Source: Laspinema palackyanum D2a (lineage in GTDB: Bacteria > Cyanobacteriota > Cyanobacteriia > Cyanobacteriales > Laspinemataceae). From it: a stretch of DNA of 64,000 bases. The stretch spans positions 1 through 64,000 of the forward strand of contig JAMXFF010000028.1 of the NCBI GenBank assembly GCA_025370845.1. The letters are read 5' to 3'. Each line of letters begins with the position of its first letter. Within the stretch, counting starts at the first letter, position 1. Both the position numbers and the translations under genes were made by a program. Under the pieces are notes generated by a model. It worked only from the letters and a program-made list of their open reading frames with translations, was not told where the DNA came from and made no database searches. Positions 39,249-47,942 of this stretch are shown one piece after another.

Positions 39249-41006
39249 TTATTTGCGACGAATGGTCACACCATGCATATCACTATGTTCGCTGCCTTGA
39301 TATTCATGAGATCCGGCAATGGGGGCGATCGCACTATCGATTACATTAGAACTCCGCAGGACCGAGACCAAGCGACCCGATGCTCCATTTTCCGTGAGTT
39401 CAATCACACCTACCCCGGGACAACTCCCTTGGGAAGAGTGACCCACAGAAACGGGAAGCGGTCCCCGGAAAGCGACAAACAGATACTTGCCATCAGGACT
39501 CGCTTCCATTAAGTCAGGCGCCGGATCATTAGTGGGTAAGTCAGAATCATCAGGAATAGAAGCAGTCGCACAAGCACCTACACCATTCCCTTTCCCATCG
39601 GCTGAAGTGAGGTCGTATTCAGTCTGTTCTAAGGTTTGGCTGTTAAACACCTGAATCTGGTTCTGAATCCGGTCCGTGGTGTGGATATAAGTCCCCGAAA
39701 CCGTAGCAGCCATGCCATGACTGTCATGGCGAGTCGTCATACCCGGGAACTGCCCTGTGGTATTCGTCGCCTCTCCACTTGTGTTACCATTCGTAGCCGT
39801 GTTGCTGGAGTCTTTATACACCACAACGGGGGCAGGACTGTTGGGAGGATTGGGACGATTACTAAATGCTCGATCATCGATAGTGTATAAACTAAAGGTG
39901 GATTGGGTCGCGCCCGCATCAGACGCAGATACCCCGGCATTTAACCAGATTTTACCATCTACTTCGACCCCTCCACAACCCGCACCGTTAATGAGTTCCG
40001 AGCTATATTCCCCGATAATACTCATGGGAGTGGTTTTGGTATTAGCCACTAACAGACCCCCTGCGGCGACGGTAATGTAGGCATGATCTAAGCGAGAGAT
40101 AATGGGACAAATAATGAGGTTATTGGGTCGTCCCCCTTGGCTGGCGTTGGTTTCGGCAGTGCAGCCATTTTCTTTGCATTGACCACTGGGGGTCAAATCA
40201 GCTAAGGCTGTGGGGTTATAGTTGCCCACAACTTTGCCCACTAAATCATGATTGTGGGCGTTTTTGCCCAGATATACCTTAGCGGAGTCGAGGACTTCCA
40301 TTCCTTTCCCCACACCCAACGAGGCGGTTTTGTCGTAAATCGCATCAATAATTTTGCCTTCGCCGTTGCGGACGATATCAATGCGTTCTAATAATTTACC
40401 GTTTAAGTTGGCTAGTAATAGGGCGCTGCCGTCGGAGTTCCAAAAGGACATATGCACCGAACGTTCTGGACCACTGCCGTTAGTAGCAGTGGCACGGAAG
40501 AGGGCGATCGCCTCTTTGGTTTCGCCATCGATAATGCCGACATAACCGCCCCCTGGGGCGAATAAGTTCACATTGAGATATTTATTTTGAGGGTCAGTTA
40601 ACATCCCATGTAAACGACCAAAGCCCGGTAAGTCCCCTAGGGTTTTCCCGGTGGGGCGGTTTTGGTCGTATTCAGCCAAGTTGCGCGGAAAAACGACATT
40701 CAGATCACAAGGGCCATCTCCGGGGCGATTTTGGCCATCACAGCTTAAAGGTTGAGCAGCAACGCCTGATTCAATTTGTTGTTCTAGGTCGTCACTATCC
40801 CAAATCCAAATCAATCCCCCTTTCACGCCGAAACCTTCCACCCCCGAGACTGAGTTGGACTGATCGGACCCCCAGATTTCATAATGGTTTTCATTGGGGG
40901 TGAAAGCTTGGGAAACGGTCATTTGAGAGATGACAAATAGAGCAGTTGCGACCCCGATTAATACCAAATTAATCGGCTTTCGCAACCATTTCATTAGATT
41001 GAGCAT
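39249..41006 (-). CDS. Secreted, probably beta-propeller protein of unknown function
   Basis: About 585 residues. A basic N-terminus and a hydrophobic stretch (LVLIGVATALFVISQM) ending SQAF look like a signal peptide. The mature part has repeated strand-like blocks such as DPQNKYLNVNLFAP, NSDGSALLLANLNGK and SPDGKYLFVAFRG, as in YVTN-type propellers, and eight or more cysteines. Conserved-looking histidines occur in GRLHGM, AHNHDLVGK, RHDSHGMAA and the ending HSDMHGV, possibly a metal site. I do not recognise a named family. The frame also opens at a GTG at 41036, but ATG at 41006 or 40994 fits the signal peptide better. Direct repeats bracket the gene. Confidence 0.65.
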   Translation of the reverse strand: MLNLMKWLRKPINLVLIGVATALFVISQMTVSQAFTPNENHYEIWGSDQSNSVSGVEGFGVKGGLIWIWDSDDLEQQIESGVAAQPLSCDGQNRPGDGPCDLNVVFPRNLAEYDQNRPTGKTLGDLPGFGRLHGMLTDPQNKYLNVNLFAPGGGYVGIIDGETKEAIALFRATATNGSGPERSVHMSFWNSDGSALLLANLNGKLLERIDIVRNGEGKIIDAIYDKTASLGVGKGMEVLDSAKVYLGKNAHNHDLVGKVVGNYNPTALADLTPSGQCKENGCTAETNASQGGRPNNLIICPIISRLDHAYITVAAGGLLVANTKTTPMSIIGEYSSELINGAGCGGVEVDGKIWLNAGVSASDAGATQSTFSLYTIDDRAFSNRPNPPNSPAPVVVYKDSSNTATNGNTSGEATNTTGQFPGMTTRHDSHGMAATVSGTYIHTTDRIQNQIQVFNSQTLEQTEYDLTSADGKGNGVGACATASIPDDSDLPTNDPAPDLMEASPDGKYLFVAFRGPLPVSVGHSSQGSCPGVGVIELTENGASGRLVSVLRSSNVIDSAIAPIAGSHEYQGSEHSDMHGVTIRRK

Positions 41007-41184
41007 GGGTGGATTTGCTGAAAGAGTGTAAATCACTCTACCGGAAAACGGACGCTATATAAAATCTTTTATTTCTACTCGCCAAGCTTATCTTCTCATC
41101 CCACTCCCAGAACTGGGTTGATGACTCCTCCCCTGACTTCTTTTTGAGCAAACATACGGGTTATGGCTAGATTTAGGAGCAATG

Positions 41185-41238
41185 GGGCGATCGCTACGAT
41201 TTGCTGATTCCCTAGCGGCTGAGTTTCCTCTGCGGTAG
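41185..41238 (+). repeat. Direct repeat, right copy, flanking the secreted-protein gene
   Basis: Same orientation as the copy at 39106-39159, with six mismatches in 54 bp. It lies about 180 bp upstream of the start of the secreted-protein gene. Confidence 0.8.
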
Positions 41239-41473
41239 GCTGTTGTCTCTTTCATCTACATCATGACCCGGACACTGGGGGACCACCGTTTATGAATCTG
41301 TTCCCCTGAGAAGGTTTGGCCCCTATGCCCCTCTCTCCTCTTGGATTCAAGACACCTGCTAATCCCCCATTCCGTTGTAAACCGTCGGTTTTCTCTCCAA
41401 ATCGTCAAATTCCTAATGGTTTCCCTATAGAATAGGTGACAAAATTTTGTCAATTTATTGAGGTTTCAATAAG

Positions 41474-41503
41474 CAAAAAAAGCGGGGATTTCACTCCCCG
41501 CCT
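41474..41503 (-). terminator. Intrinsic terminator of the Rpn-type gene
   Basis: Read on the minus strand, GCGGGGA pairs with TCCCCGC around a six-base loop and seven T follow. It is just beyond the stop at 41509. Confidence 0.85.
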
Positions 41504-41508
41504 TTATT

Positions 41509-42309
41509 TTAAGTCTCCCGGGTCAGTTCCTCAAGTCGTTCCCGAGTTAACCCCGTGACATTGATAATTTGTTCCACTGGCATTCCACTACGGAACAGAT
41601 TCATGGCAACTTCTTCAAAACCTAGTTGAAGACCTTGTTGGATACCTTGTTGGATACCCTGTTCGATACCCTTTTCTAGCCCTTCATCTAAAATGGATTG
41701 ATACATGGACGACTCGCGCATGAGGTCCCTCCTTAAAATCCGTTGAATTGACTCTTGATTCAATATTAACCCAGCTAGAATCGAGGAAGCAGCAGCAATA
41801 TTAGCCTGTTCTTCTGGATCCTCGATTTGTTCCACCGCCTGCGCCACTTGTGTCAACACCGCAACGGGGTTATCGGTACGACTTAAGGCGGCAAAGGGGA
41901 GTAAACCCGGCGAGTTTAAGAAGAGTTCCGTCGGTTGTTCCCATAACCGAACCACCTCAAACTCGTGGTGGAGTTTATCCAAGTTAAACTGATTTTGATA
42001 AACTAAGGGAGACTCGGTGGGTCGGAGATAAATGACCACCTGTCTCATTTCTTTGTCTGGAAAGCGTCGGTAAACTCTAACTCGATAGTCCAACATCCGA
42101 AAGGGAATCTTGGGGTCCGGGTTTATTTGGAATTCAAGGTGGAGAATAAAGTTTTCCGCTTGCAGCAAAATCAGGGAATCGGCGCGAATCGGTTCTAGGG
42201 AGAGTTCCTTGGGACTGAGTTCAGTTAATTCAACGGCCTGTCCCACGAACCACCGGGCAAAATCTAGGCTAAAATGTTCTGCTAAGAACTTACAGATGTT
42301 ATCATACAT
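41509..42309 (-). CDS. Rpn-family putative recombination-promoting nuclease
   Basis: 266 residues. The core (RADSLILLQAENFILHLEFQINPDPKIPFRMLDYRVRVYRRF) fits the PD-(D/E)XK nuclease fold of the Rpn/YhgA-like family, with the acidic residue in LEFQ as catalytic candidate. The C-terminal part has short tandem repeats (GLEKGIEQGIQQGIQQGLQLG) typical of cyanobacterial members, followed by a small helical domain (GMPVEQIINVTGLTRERLEEL). E. coli relatives promote RecA-independent recombination. Here the role is unknown. The gene is solitary, with its own terminator. It is not a working transposase by what can be seen. Confidence 0.8.
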   Translation of the reverse strand: MYDNICKFLAEHFSLDFARWFVGQAVELTELSPKELSLEPIRADSLILLQAENFILHLEFQINPDPKIPFRMLDYRVRVYRRFPDKEMRQVVIYLRPTESPLVYQNQFNLDKLHHEFEVVRLWEQPTELFLNSPGLLPFAALSRTDNPVAVLTQVAQAVEQIEDPEEQANIAAASSILAGLILNQESIQRILRRDLMRESSMYQSILDEGLEKGIEQGIQQGIQQGLQLGFEEVAMNLFRSGMPVEQIINVTGLTRERLEELTRET

Positions 42310-42366
42310 GGTGACAGTTTATTTCGACGATGAACTGTTCATTTTTATTCATTTCTAAAATAACAC

Positions 42367-42390
42367 AAAGCCCGCACTTGTGCGGGCTTT
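42367..42390. terminator. Bidirectional terminator, strong
   Basis: AAAGCCCGCAC pairs with GTGCGGGCTTT, followed by TT on the plus strand and by TGTGTTATTTT on the minus strand. It lies beyond the lpdA stop (42424) and should end that transcript. Confidence 0.85.
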
Positions 42391-42423
42391 TTCCTAAGTG
42401 GTTTTCCCTGCTAGGGTGAAGGG

Positions 42424-43854
42424 TTACACGGTGGCAGCGCGTTTATAAGCTTCATCCAGGACTTCAGAAAGGGTGGGGTGGGTATGAACGCTAAAGGCTA
42501 ATTCATTGACGGATTCACGATTGGCGATCGCATTGGCAGCTTCTTGAATTAAATCAGCGGCATGATAGCCAAAAATATGGACGCCGAGAATTTCTCCGGT
42601 ATCTTTGCGGTAGATAACTTTAGCAATTCCATCGGTTTCTCCCTCGGCGATCGCCTTGGAATTTCCCTTGAAATAGGTTCGCACTGCCGCAACTTCAAAT
42701 CCCTCTTCTTTCCCTAATTCTTGCGCCGCAGGTTCGGTTAATCCCACAAAACTCATTTCGGGATGGGTAAAGGCAGCAGCAGGAATACTCCGATAATCAA
42801 TAGTGCGAGGACGTCCACAAATGTTTTCAATCACGGCGACCCCTTGTGCCGAGGCGGCGTGTGCCAACATCATTTTACCCATTGCATCACCGATCGCCCA
42901 TACATGAGGAACAGGTTCACCACCCGCTAACAATTGCATGGCATCATTCACCGGCAGGAACCCTCGGCGATCGGTTTCTGCACCCACAGATTCCAATCCT
43001 AAGTTTTTAGTCGCAGGAATTCGTCCCGTTGCCACTAAACAGGCATCCACTTCTAAGACTTCAACCACTTCCTTAGTTTTGGGGTCCATTAATTCAATCA
43101 CCACCGGAGCACCGGGAGTGACTTTTGCCGCTAAAACTCCCACCCGAGTTTCAATGTCCCGAGGTGCAATTAATACCCGTTGCGCTTGTTTGGCAATATC
43201 TGGATCAAAGGTTGGCATGAGTCTATCCAACGCTTCAATCATAGTCACTTCCGAACCCAAAGCGGTGTAAATATCAGCAAATTCTAACCCGATATAACCA
43301 CTGCCAATAATGGCAATCCATTGAGGTAACCAGTCTAATTTAATCGCATGATCACTGGTAAAAACCGTTTTGCCATCAACTTCAATCCCAGGAGGAACCC
43401 AAGGCACAGAACCCGGTGCTAACATGATATCCTTAGCAGTAATCGTCTTTTCACCGTTAGCGGTTTCTACGACAACTTTTTGACTTCCTGCCAGTTTTCC
43501 CCAACCTTGAATCACATCAACATTCAGGCGTTTGAGACTATTGACCAATTCACCGCGCAATTTAGACACGGTATTGTCAGCATGATTGGCAATGGTTTCG
43601 CGATCGAACGAGATGCCACCGAGTTGAATGCCGAGGGTTTTCAAATGATGAGAATCCCGCAACTCTCGCACTCGTCCAGAGGCTGCAAGCAGGGCTTTTG
43701 AGGGAATACAGCCACGATTGACACAAGTGCCTCCCATAACCCCAGCTTCGACGATCGCCGTCTTTAGGCCACATTTCACCGCGTGTAAGGCGGCACCATG
43801 TCCCCCCACTCCTGCGCCAATAATCACTAAATCGTAATCAAATCCTTGACTCAC
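42424..43854 (-). CDS. lpdA: Dihydrolipoamide dehydrogenase
   Basis: 476 residues, FAD-dependent E3 component (EC 1.8.1.4) of pyruvate dehydrogenase and probably the glycine cleavage system. The FAD motif [10 protein letters not shown] is at about 13-22. The redox-active disulfide is Cys44-Cys49 in [16 protein letters not shown]. The NAD motif [11 protein letters not shown] is near 187. [21 protein letters not shown] marks the second FAD contact. The C-terminal [11 protein letters not shown] carries the catalytic His and Glu. Length is normal for the cyanobacterial/plastid type. A strong terminator follows. Other complex subunits are not in the window. Confidence 0.96.
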   Translation of the reverse strand: MSQGFDYDLVIIGAGVGGHGAALHAVKCGLKTAIVEAGVMGGTCVNRGCIPSKALLAASGRVRELRDSHHLKTLGIQLGGISFDRETIANHADNTVSKLRGELVNSLKRLNVDVIQGWGKLAGSQKVVVETANGEKTITAKDIMLAPGSVPWVPPGIEVDGKTVFTSDHAIKLDWLPQWIAIIGSGYIGLEFADIYTALGSEVTMIEALDRLMPTFDPDIAKQAQRVLIAPRDIETRVGVLAAKVTPGAPVVIELMDPKTKEVVEVLEVDACLVATGRIPATKNLGLESVGAETDRRGFLPVNDAMQLLAGGEPVPHVWAIGDAMGKMMLAHAASAQGVAVIENICGRPRTIDYRSIPAAAFTHPEMSFVGLTEPAAQELGKEEGFEVAAVRTYFKGNSKAIAEGETDGIAKVIYRKDTGEILGVHIFGYHAADLIQEAANAIANRESVNELAFSVHTHPTLSEVLDEAYKRAATV

Positions 43855-43974
43855 CGTAATTTCTCCTGATGCGCGTTGTTAATTATTCCCATTGTTAAAT
43901 GCTGGAGGGATATGAGGCAAGATTTTGGGGAGATGGGAAAGTTCGTAGTAACTGAGATCTTGCAGCGATGGCAA

Positions 43975-44206
43975 CACCCGGCGGGGGTTAAAACCCCCGC
44001 CTAACAGCTTAAGTCGGTTAAAACCGACTGAAAACCCCACTGTATCAGACTTGCAGGATTAAAACCCCCGCCGTAGTGGCGCTTCGCGAAGCGCCACTAC
44101 AGTTGGTTAAAACCGACTGAAAACCCCACCGTATCAGACTTGCAGTCGTCTTTATCCGACTTTAGCTATGAGGCGGGGGATTGATCCCCCGCCGTTTGTT
44201 GCAACT
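43975..44206. repeat. Compound palindromic repeat, GGCGGGGG / AAGTCGGTT family, copy 1
   Basis: The left end GGCGGGGGTTAAAACCCCCGCC is a palindrome, followed by AAGTCGGTTAAAACCGACT, GTATCAGACTTGCAG and a further GGCGGGGGATTGATCCCCCGCC at the right. Internal parts are duplicated. A separate perfect palindrome at 44073-44100 is nested inside. Related copies are at 49540 and 60286. Confidence 0.85.
44073..44100. repeat. Perfect 28-bp palindrome nested in a repeat
   Basis: GTAGTGGCGCTTCG followed directly by its reverse complement. It interrupts the AAGTCGGTT-type repeat unit and looks like a separate small palindromic element inserted into it. Confidence 0.8.
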
Positions 44207-44250
44207 TCAGTCGTTCCCTCCCCATCTCCCGAATCCTCCCCATCTCCCCC

Positions 44251-44285
44251 AATGACAAATGACAAATGACAAATGACCAATGACT
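44251..44285. repeat. Heptamer tandem repeat (ATGACAA)n
   Basis: About five units of ATGACAA, the fourth varied to ATGACCA, immediately downstream of the dihydroorotase-like gene stop. Short heptamer repeats of this kind are known in filamentous cyanobacteria. Confidence 0.8.
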
Positions 44286-45600
44286 AACACCAAACCTCCA
44301 CCACCCGTCCTGTAATTTCTCGTTCCAACCAAGGAGTGTTACTCGAAAGGGATTTCAGACTCTCTCCCGTCACCCGCCAAGACTGTTGAGGGTCAAACAA
44401 GGTAAAATCTGCCACTGTACCGGGTGCGATCGCCACTGGGGTTTGTTGCAGGCATTTGGCAGGATTGCTACTCAACCCCCGCCATAATTCCACCGGCGAT
44501 AACTTCTCAGTTGTCACCAGATGTTCCCACAATAAGGGTAATGCCAATTCGAGTCCGATCGCACCCGGTGGGGATTCAGCAAAGGCGACGGTTTTCTCTT
44601 CGTAGGTGTAAGGGGTATGATCAATGGCGATCGCATCGATGACCCCGGATTTCACTCCCGCAATCAATGCCTGTTGATCCTGGGGATTCCCCACCGGCGG
44701 TTCTAGGTGCAGACTGGGACAGTAGGGAGTAAACAACCCTGGATTGTTAATTTCTGCCGCATTCACCAACAAGTGCATCCAAGAGGTACTGGCAGTGATG
44801 GGTAATCCTTGCGCCTTGGCAGATTCAATCAATTGCACTCCGCGTTGGGTAGATACCCGCATGATATGAACCGGCGTTCCCGTTGCTGCAACAATTTCCA
44901 GCAATGCTGCCAATGCCGAGGTTTCTGCGATCGCCGGATTTCCTGGCAATCCCAACCGAATCGAGGCAGTCCCTTCCCGAACGACACCATCTCCTGCTAA
45001 CTTACGACTACAAGCCCACAGTGCCACAGGTTTACCCCACGGTTGCAAATATTCCAAAATCCGCCTCAGCAGTGCTAAATCGGCAATGGGTTGACCATCA
45101 GCAAAACCAACAATGCCGGATGCCTCTAATTCGGCTAATTCTGTCATTTGTTCTCCCTTAATTCCCAGGGTTAATGCACCCCAAAAATGCAGTTTCGGCA
45201 GGGAAGGAGTGGGGAGAGGCAACAACTCATTCAGGGTTCTAATCCCTTGGACTTTTTGTTGCAAAAATGCTAATCCCCCAGGATTATCCACAGGTGGAGA
45301 AGTATCCGGCAAAATCGCCACTTGAGTAAACCCTCCACTTCTTGCCGATTGCATCAATGAAGTTAAGGTTTCTCGTTCCTCAAATCCAGGATCGCCACTG
45401 TGACTGTACAAATCAACTAAACCAGGACCTAAGATTAATCCCTGGCAATTCCGTACTTGAGTATCACTTCCCCAGTCAGCAATTTCTGGCGCTATTTGCG
45501 CGATCGCACCATTAGCAATCCAAACATCGGCGATCGTATCCTCTCCCGAAACCGGGTCAATTATCCGAACTTGTTGCAGCAGTTCATTCACAGTCAACAC
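44284..45600 (-). CDS. pyrC: Dihydroorotase-like protein with altered metal site
   Basis: 438 residues of the amidohydrolase superfamily, type I dihydroorotase group. Dihydroorotase (EC 3.5.2.3) closes the dihydropyrimidine ring in UMP synthesis. The expected metal motif DxHxH reads D63-L-Y65-S-H67, so the first histidine is Tyr. The later DHAPH motif reads DHTPY. The catalytic Asp of DHTPY is kept. These changes resemble catalytically silent PyrC' proteins that support aspartate transcarbamoylase, so activity is uncertain. I recall the same YSHSG sequence in other cyanobacteria, which argues against recent decay. The gene symbol is given for family membership only. No other pyr gene is adjacent. 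Confidence 0.78.
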   Translation of the reverse strand: MLTVNELLQQVRIIDPVSGEDTIADVWIANGAIAQIAPEIADWGSDTQVRNCQGLILGPGLVDLYSHSGDPGFEERETLTSLMQSARSGGFTQVAILPDTSPPVDNPGGLAFLQQKVQGIRTLNELLPLPTPSLPKLHFWGALTLGIKGEQMTELAELEASGIVGFADGQPIADLALLRRILEYLQPWGKPVALWACSRKLAGDGVVREGTASIRLGLPGNPAIAETSALAALLEIVAATGTPVHIMRVSTQRGVQLIESAKAQGLPITASTSWMHLLVNAAEINNPGLFTPYCPSLHLEPPVGNPQDQQALIAGVKSGVIDAIAIDHTPYTYEEKTVAFAESPPGAIGLELALPLLWEHLVTTEKLSPVELWRGLSSNPAKCLQQTPVAIAPGTVADFTLFDPQQSWRVTGESLKSLSSNTPWLEREITGRVVEVWC

Positions 45601-45981
45601 TCAACAGCAAACACTATCAATCTTTTCCTTTCCGGTCCCCTCCCCTTGGCAAGGGGAGGGTTAGGGTGGGGTCCTCCCCGGTTTCTGGATTCAACCCTAG
45701 AAATTTCTTAATTCCGGTCCCCTCCCCTTGGCAAGGGGAGGGTTAGGGTGGGGTCCTCCTGGTGCAAGCCAGAAAAAACTTAATCTCTGACCCCACAATG
45801 GATTTAACCCTTAAAATTGTCGGGTTTCTCATCATCCCTCGGGGAACCCCACCCAACCCTCCCCTTGCCAAGGGGAGGGCTTTTAACAGATTGAAATTCC
45901 GGGTTTCTCATCATCCCTCGGGGGAACCCCACCCAACCCTCCCCTTGCCAAGGGGAGGGCTTTTAAAACCCAGTTCTAAAA
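45601..45981. other. Intergenic stretch filled by repeats
   Basis: Between two minus-strand genes. Four copies of one repeat, two in each orientation, occupy most of it. Any promoter for the dihydroorotase-like gene must lie among them. No gene is present. Confidence 0.65.
45632..45962. repeat. Four-copy repeat with CCTCCCCTTGGCAAGGGGAGG core
   Basis: Copies at about 45632-45677 and 45713-45759 read forward (GGTCCCCTCCCCTTGGCAAG then GGGAGGGTTAGGGTGGGGT). Copies at about 45843-45882 and 45922-45962 are inverted. Each contains a hairpin, and sequence around the pairs (CGGGTTTCTCATCATCCCTC) is also duplicated. The pattern suggests local duplications of a small palindromic element. Confidence 0.85.
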
Positions 45982-47355
45982 TTACAATGCACCTGCCGCA
46001 GTCTTGTCCAAAATCCCTCCAAAATGGGTTGTAATGTTAACGGCTTCTAACACTGGGGGATGATCCGGTCCTAGGGTGTAGTCAATCACTGTAATTGCGC
46101 CATTCCCTTGTTTGAAGTTCCAAAAATGCTCAGGACCCAGACCAAAGAAATGACATAACAAGGCTTTATTAATCGCATCATGCGCCACCACTAATCCCGT
46201 TGTCCCGGGTTTAGCAGCTTTGACGATCGCCTCCCATGCCTGAATACTCCGTTCCCACACCTGTTCCAAATTTTCCCCTTCTGGCATTTGCACCGATTCG
46301 GGGGTATCTTTCCATTGGTCTAACATTCCGGGAAAGTCGGTTTCGATTTCGGATTCAAACTTTCCTTCCCAGAGTCCATGACTGATTTCTCGCAACAAAT
46401 CATCCACTTTTAATTCAACGTCAGGATGATGTTGCAAGATGATTTCAGCAGTTTCTTTGGGACGCAACATGGAACTACTGATGGCAAAATCAATTTGCAC
46501 ATCTTGCAAGTAGTCAGCAGCACATTTAGACTGCGATCGGCCATTATCATTCAAGGGAACATCAATTTGTCCCTGGAAACGCTGTTGCCGGTTCCATTCC
46601 GTTTCCCCATGCCGGACTAATAACAGTCGGGGTCCAATATGTCCGGGTCTGGGTTTGGGCATTTTTTCCCCGACATGACTGGTTAAATTCATCGATTCCA
46701 GTTGGACGGGGAGTTTCCCTTTTAATGGGGGTCTCGGTGTGCCAAAATTCAGGATACTAATCCCACAATTGGACTGTTGAATCGAATGATATCGTGCCGG
46801 AGAAATTCCCAAGGCGGTACTCAACAAACAGCGATTAATTCCATTATGACCCACGACTAAAATCGTTTGATCGGGATGGCGAGATAAGACTTCATCCCAG
46901 AATTGTTTCGCTTGTTCATGCAGTGCTAAAACGGGAAAATGTTCCAAAGTCCCGGTTTCTGTGGGAACATTCATACAAAATTCATGGGGTCTTTCTTGCC
47001 AACAGCGGTAATCTTCGGCAAACTTCTCCTGGACTTCTTCCCTGAGCATTCCTTCCCACAACCGCAAGTCCACTTCCATGAGTTTATCGTTGGGTTGGGG
47101 TGCGGGAGGTTTGGAGTCTCCGGCAAAATCAGCAACGATCGCTTCGGCGGTTTCTTTCGCCCGTTTCAGGGGACTACAGTAAACGGCATCAAAGGAAATG
47201 CCACTGAGGGCTGCCGCAACTTGACTCGCCGTCTCGCGACCCTGTTCGGTGAGGACGGATTTATCGAGGCGACCTTGGATGCGCCGTTCTTTGTTAAACG
47301 TGCTTTGACCATGACGGACAATAATTACGCGAGTAGTCAGGGTTCTATCCTCCAA
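45982..47355 (-). CDS. Tandem histidine phosphatase (phosphoglycerate mutase-like)
   Basis: 457 residues made of two complete histidine phosphatase domains. The first has VRHGQSTFN with phospho-acceptor His15 and a second conserved His in VVGHNGINR. The second has VRHGETEWN with His249 and VVAHDAINK. The domains are diverged, so the duplication is old. In cyanobacteria double-domain members of this type are annotated as phosphoglycerate mutase or phosphoserine phosphatase-like. The true substrate is unclear. The protein is cytoplasmic. Its start region overlaps no other gene and the upstream gap is long. Confidence 0.85.
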   Translation of the reverse strand: MEDRTLTTRVIIVRHGQSTFNKERRIQGRLDKSVLTEQGRETASQVAAALSGISFDAVYCSPLKRAKETAEAIVADFAGDSKPPAPQPNDKLMEVDLRLWEGMLREEVQEKFAEDYRCWQERPHEFCMNVPTETGTLEHFPVLALHEQAKQFWDEVLSRHPDQTILVVGHNGINRCLLSTALGISPARYHSIQQSNCGISILNFGTPRPPLKGKLPVQLESMNLTSHVGEKMPKPRPGHIGPRLLLVRHGETEWNRQQRFQGQIDVPLNDNGRSQSKCAADYLQDVQIDFAISSSMLRPKETAEIILQHHPDVELKVDDLLREISHGLWEGKFESEIETDFPGMLDQWKDTPESVQMPEGENLEQVWERSIQAWEAIVKAAKPGTTGLVVAHDAINKALLCHFFGLGPEHFWNFKQGNGAITVIDYTLGPDHPPVLEAVNITTHFGGILDKTAAGAL

Positions 47356-47942
47356 CAGAAATGGTGCAGAGTCCCAAGGCGAGTGAAGCGCAGGGGCAGA
47401 ATCGATCGCATTTTACCCCTTCTTGGTCTCCAGTTAAACTAGGCGACTGCATTTTTATTCCCCCCTTGACGCCATTCCCTCCCTCTCAACCAGACCCCTG
47501 ATTCAGGGCTATGGGCGGCATTTCTTTCGGAATTAGGCCAGAAATTTATTTTCTAACTGAGTCTTATAGCGCTTCGGTGGACTTATGAGGTATAGATATT
47601 TAGAACAGTGCGAAGGAGTGCGAGCATCTTGCTCGCTATTGTGGAAAGCGAGCAAGATGCTCGCACTCCCAAAATGTAAATCAGCACTGTGGGAATCTCT
47701 ACAATTTTTTACACTTACATCCTTTAATATCTCAAAACCTCGATAATGTGCAGAATGAAATCGTAAAATAAAAGCGCCTAGTCTTAAATCAAATTAATTT
47801 CAATTTATCTCATAATTGCTTCAATTCCTATCAATTTTCCAGATATCCAGACCGTTAGACTCCAATCCAAGGTAAACTGACAACAGAGTGACTGTCGAAT
47901 TATAATATCATCTACCGGATCCAGAGGAAGAAGAAACAGACA
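47356..47942. other. Divergent intergenic region with a long hairpin
   Basis: Separates the phosphatase gene from the divergent protease gene. The striking element is the perfect inverted repeat at 47615-47669. AT-rich sequence at 47700-47920 would contain the protease promoter. No gene is seen. Confidence 0.5.
47615..47669. repeat. Perfect 23-bp inverted repeat
   Basis: GGAGTGCGAGCATCTTGCTCGCT pairs perfectly with its complement across a nine-base loop. Each arm holds a smaller palindrome (CGAGCATCTTGCTCG). It is not at a gene end, so it is more likely a dispersed element than a terminator. Confidence 0.85.

Larger units (their letters stand above)
41037..41508. other. Intergenic stretch with direct repeat and terminator
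   Basis: Upstream region of the secreted-protein gene, holding the right copy of the 54-bp direct repeat (41185-41238) and the terminator of the minus-strand nuclease gene (41482-41501). An open frame at 41256-41453 is not convincing. Confidence 0.5.
43855..44283. other. Intergenic stretch filled by repeats
   Basis: Lies upstream of lpdA and downstream of the dihydroorotase-like gene. Almost all of it is palindromic repeat (43975-44206) and a heptamer tandem repeat (44251-44285). No gene is present. Confidence 0.7.

Noticed and set aside
41509-42309. Reading the Rpn-type gene as an active transposase
   Set aside because: The family is named for transposase similarity but no terminal inverted repeats, target duplications or second gene are present. 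It has its own terminator.
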